Source: Patiria miniata
Lineage: Eukaryota > Echinodermata > Asteroidea > Valvatida > Asterinidae
Reading direction: 5' to 3'
Length of the DNA stretch: 64,000 nucleotides
Assembly (NCBI RefSeq): GCF_015706575.1
Contig: NW_024037076.1
Coordinates: 13,210,898 to 13,274,897 of the forward strand
Shown: piece by piece, positions 63,101 to 64,000 of the stretch
Numbering within the stretch: position 1 is the first letter of the stretch
Layout of the letters: every line of letters begins with the position of its first letter
Notes under the pieces: model-generated
The model's input: only the letters and a program-made list of their open reading frames with translations
The model's database searches: none
What the model was told of the DNA's origin: nothing
Program-made: the position numbers and the translations under genes

Positions 63101-64000
63101 TCACTACTGCAGGAGTGACTTCAAGTTCTGTGACCACCCCTGCTGCAGACACAACTGCTGATGTGACTTCGGCTGTGGAAAGCACAACTGGTAGTGCCAC
63201 AAGCAAAGCTGAAGCTACAAGTACGGTTGTTCAGACCACAGTATCTGAAGTAACTACAACTTCTGGTGTGACCACTGATGCCAAGACCACTGCTGCAGAG
63301 CCAACTACAGTTGAAATCACTTCAGCAGCCCAAACAACTACTGCTAGGACAATCACTACTGAAGGAGTGACTTCAAGTTCTGTGGCCACTCCTGTTGCAG
63401 AGACCACAACTGCCGATGTGACGTCAGCTGTGGAAAGCACAACTGGTAGGGCCACAACCACAGCTGAAGCTGCAAGTACGGTTATTCAGACCACAATATC
63501 TGACGTAACTACAACTTCTGTTGTGACCACTGATGCTCAGACCACTGCTGCAGAGCCAACTACTGTTGACATCACTTCAGCAGCCCAAACAACAACTGCT
63601 GAGATAATCACTACTACAGGAGTGACTACAGAGTCTGTGTCCACCCCTGCTGCAGACACAACAACTGCTGGTGTGACATCAGCTGTGGAAAGCACAACTG
63701 GTAGAGCCACAACCACAGCTGAAGCTAGAAGTACAGTTGTTCAGACCACAGTATCTGAAGTAACTACAACTCAAGGTGTGACCACTGGTGCTGATGTGAC
63801 TTCGGCTGTTGAAAGGACAACTGGTAGTGCCACAAGCAAAGCTGAAGCTACAAGTACAGTTGTTCAGACCACAGAATCTGAAGTAACTACAACTTCTGGT
63901 GTGACCACTGATGCTGAGACCACTGCTGCAGAGCCAACTACTGTTGAAATCACTTCAGCAGCCCAAACAACTACTGCTGAGATATTCACTACTGCAGGAG
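44797..64000 (+). CDS. Giant mucin-like protein, exon B main part (3' partial, frame +1)
   Basis: An uninterrupted frame of about 6,400 codons runs from 44797 (STSTKTTTAGAETTAAAG...) to the window end without a stop. The repeat phase is the same at every checked unit from 45.2 to 63.5 kb. After a linker (SEDKVTT...ASTVTW...TVDEGTTIGP) come units of the family seen in exon A, with their own preferred variants: EIFTTAGVTTESVSTPAADTT, GSATSKAEATSTVVQTTVSE and DAKTTVAEPTTVE. A shortened 41-residue unit (GVTTGADVTSAVES...VTTTQ) also occurs. Composition is Thr/Ser-rich, acidic and Cys-free, so the product is inferred to be an extended O-glycosylated extracellular polymer continuous with exon A. Divergence between units is higher than in array A. 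All observed length differences are multiples of three. The C-terminus lies outside the window. Confidence 0.82.
47240..50310 (+). repeat. Higher-order repeat, 1,512 bp, two copies
   Basis: Motifs in 47240-48790 recur 1,512 bp later. Examples are the CCTGAAGTAACTACATCTCAAG junction (about 47440 and 48950), the CTTTTGAAAGC units with GATATGACTTCGG (about 47860 and 49372), and the GTTGTAGAGCC unit (about 48610 and 50122). The copies differ at only scattered bases. Confidence 0.85.
50100..52120 (+). repeat. Higher-order repeat, 1,008 bp, two copies
   Basis: A 1,008-bp block is repeated. The GTTGTAGAGCCAACTACC unit occurs near 50133 and 51141, AGCAAAGATGAAGC near 50295 and 51303, and the GTTAGTGCCACCAGC unit near 50660 and 51668. 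The block mixes 255-, 252- and 123-bp units. Confidence 0.83.
57990..60510 (+). repeat. Higher-order repeat, 1,260 bp, two nearly identical copies
   Basis: Bases from about 57990 to 59250 recur at about 59250-60510. They share rare private variants such as GATGGTGAGATCACTGCTGC (58920 and 60180), GGAGTGTCTACAGAG (58757 and 60017), GTATCCGAAG and GTATAGCC. Only isolated differences were found, for example TTATCT versus GTATCT at 58381 and 59641. This is the most recent duplication seen in array B. Confidence 0.9.

Larger units (their letters stand above)
45117..64000 (+). repeat. Array B: 255/252-bp and 123-bp coding units
   Basis: This is the second tandem array of the same family, still running at the window end. 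Full units are 255 bp, or 252 bp where one codon of ACAACAACTGCT is missing. A short unit of 123 bp joins GGTGCTGATGTGACTTCGGCT directly and so omits the 44-residue middle of the full unit. Full and short units alternate irregularly, giving motif spacings of 255, 252, 375 and 378 bp. Units are more divergent from each other than in array A. Confidence 0.92.

Noticed and set aside
45018-63461. Minus-strand frames in array B, including Cys-rich ones such as SYFRYCGLNNCTCSFS
   Set aside because: These are antisense shadows of the short-unit junctions. The Cys-rich look comes from ACA/GCA codons read in reverse. They repeat with the array and have no start or promoter context.

Overview
The window is eukaryotic and almost certainly metazoan. 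It carries two very long stretches of Thr/Ser-rich, mucin-like coding sequence on the + strand. Between them lies about 6.7 kb of AT-rich non-coding DNA with consensus splice signals at both ends, a matching codon phase, and several palindromic (MITE-like) insertions. A marine invertebrate, perhaps a mollusc or another lophotrochozoan, is the best guess. That rests only on the giant secreted-type repeat protein, the TA- and TTAA-flanked MITEs and an ACTG-rich foldback element. No housekeeping gene is present to fix the lineage. I see no bacterial gene, rRNA, tRNA or CRISPR array.

Layout. (1) Bases 2-37096, 'exon A': about 143 tandem copies of a 255-bp (85-codon) unit, then about 600 bp of degenerate Thr/Ser-rich sequence. 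The exon is open at the 5' window edge. Its reading frame is interrupted by 30 apparent small indels. Only one lies before 9.7 kb, 29 lie between 9.7 and 25.9 kb, and none lies in the last 11 kb. (2) Bases 37097-43799: predicted phase-1 intron (GT...AG). It holds a possible alternative last exon with a poly(A) signal, a hairpin, an ACTG-rich foldback element, a CpG-richer island, a TA-flanked mariner-type MITE and a TTAA-flanked MITE. (3) Bases 43800-64000, 'exon B': about 1.3 kb of diverged repeat copies with one frameshift near 44796, then an uninterrupted 19.2-kb open frame to the window end. It is built from 255/252-bp units and a shortened 123-bp unit of the same family.

The two exons appear to encode one protein of more than 19,000 residues within the window, with neither terminus visible. 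The consensus repeat is about 36% Thr and 46% Thr+Ser. It is acidic, has only two prolines, and has no Cys, Asn, Trp or Tyr. This suits a densely O-glycosylated extracellular polymer, but no SEA, EGF, VWD, cystine-knot or transmembrane segment is present to place it in a named mucin family.

The arrays are organised into higher-order repeats of 2,799 and 2,040 bp in exon A and of 1,512, 1,008 and 1,260 bp in exon B. This shows recent segmental amplification by unequal exchange. A related non-repeat linker occurs at the 3' end of array A and the 5' start of array B, and B-type units occur at the 3' edge of array A. The two exons therefore look like descendants of one ancestral module.
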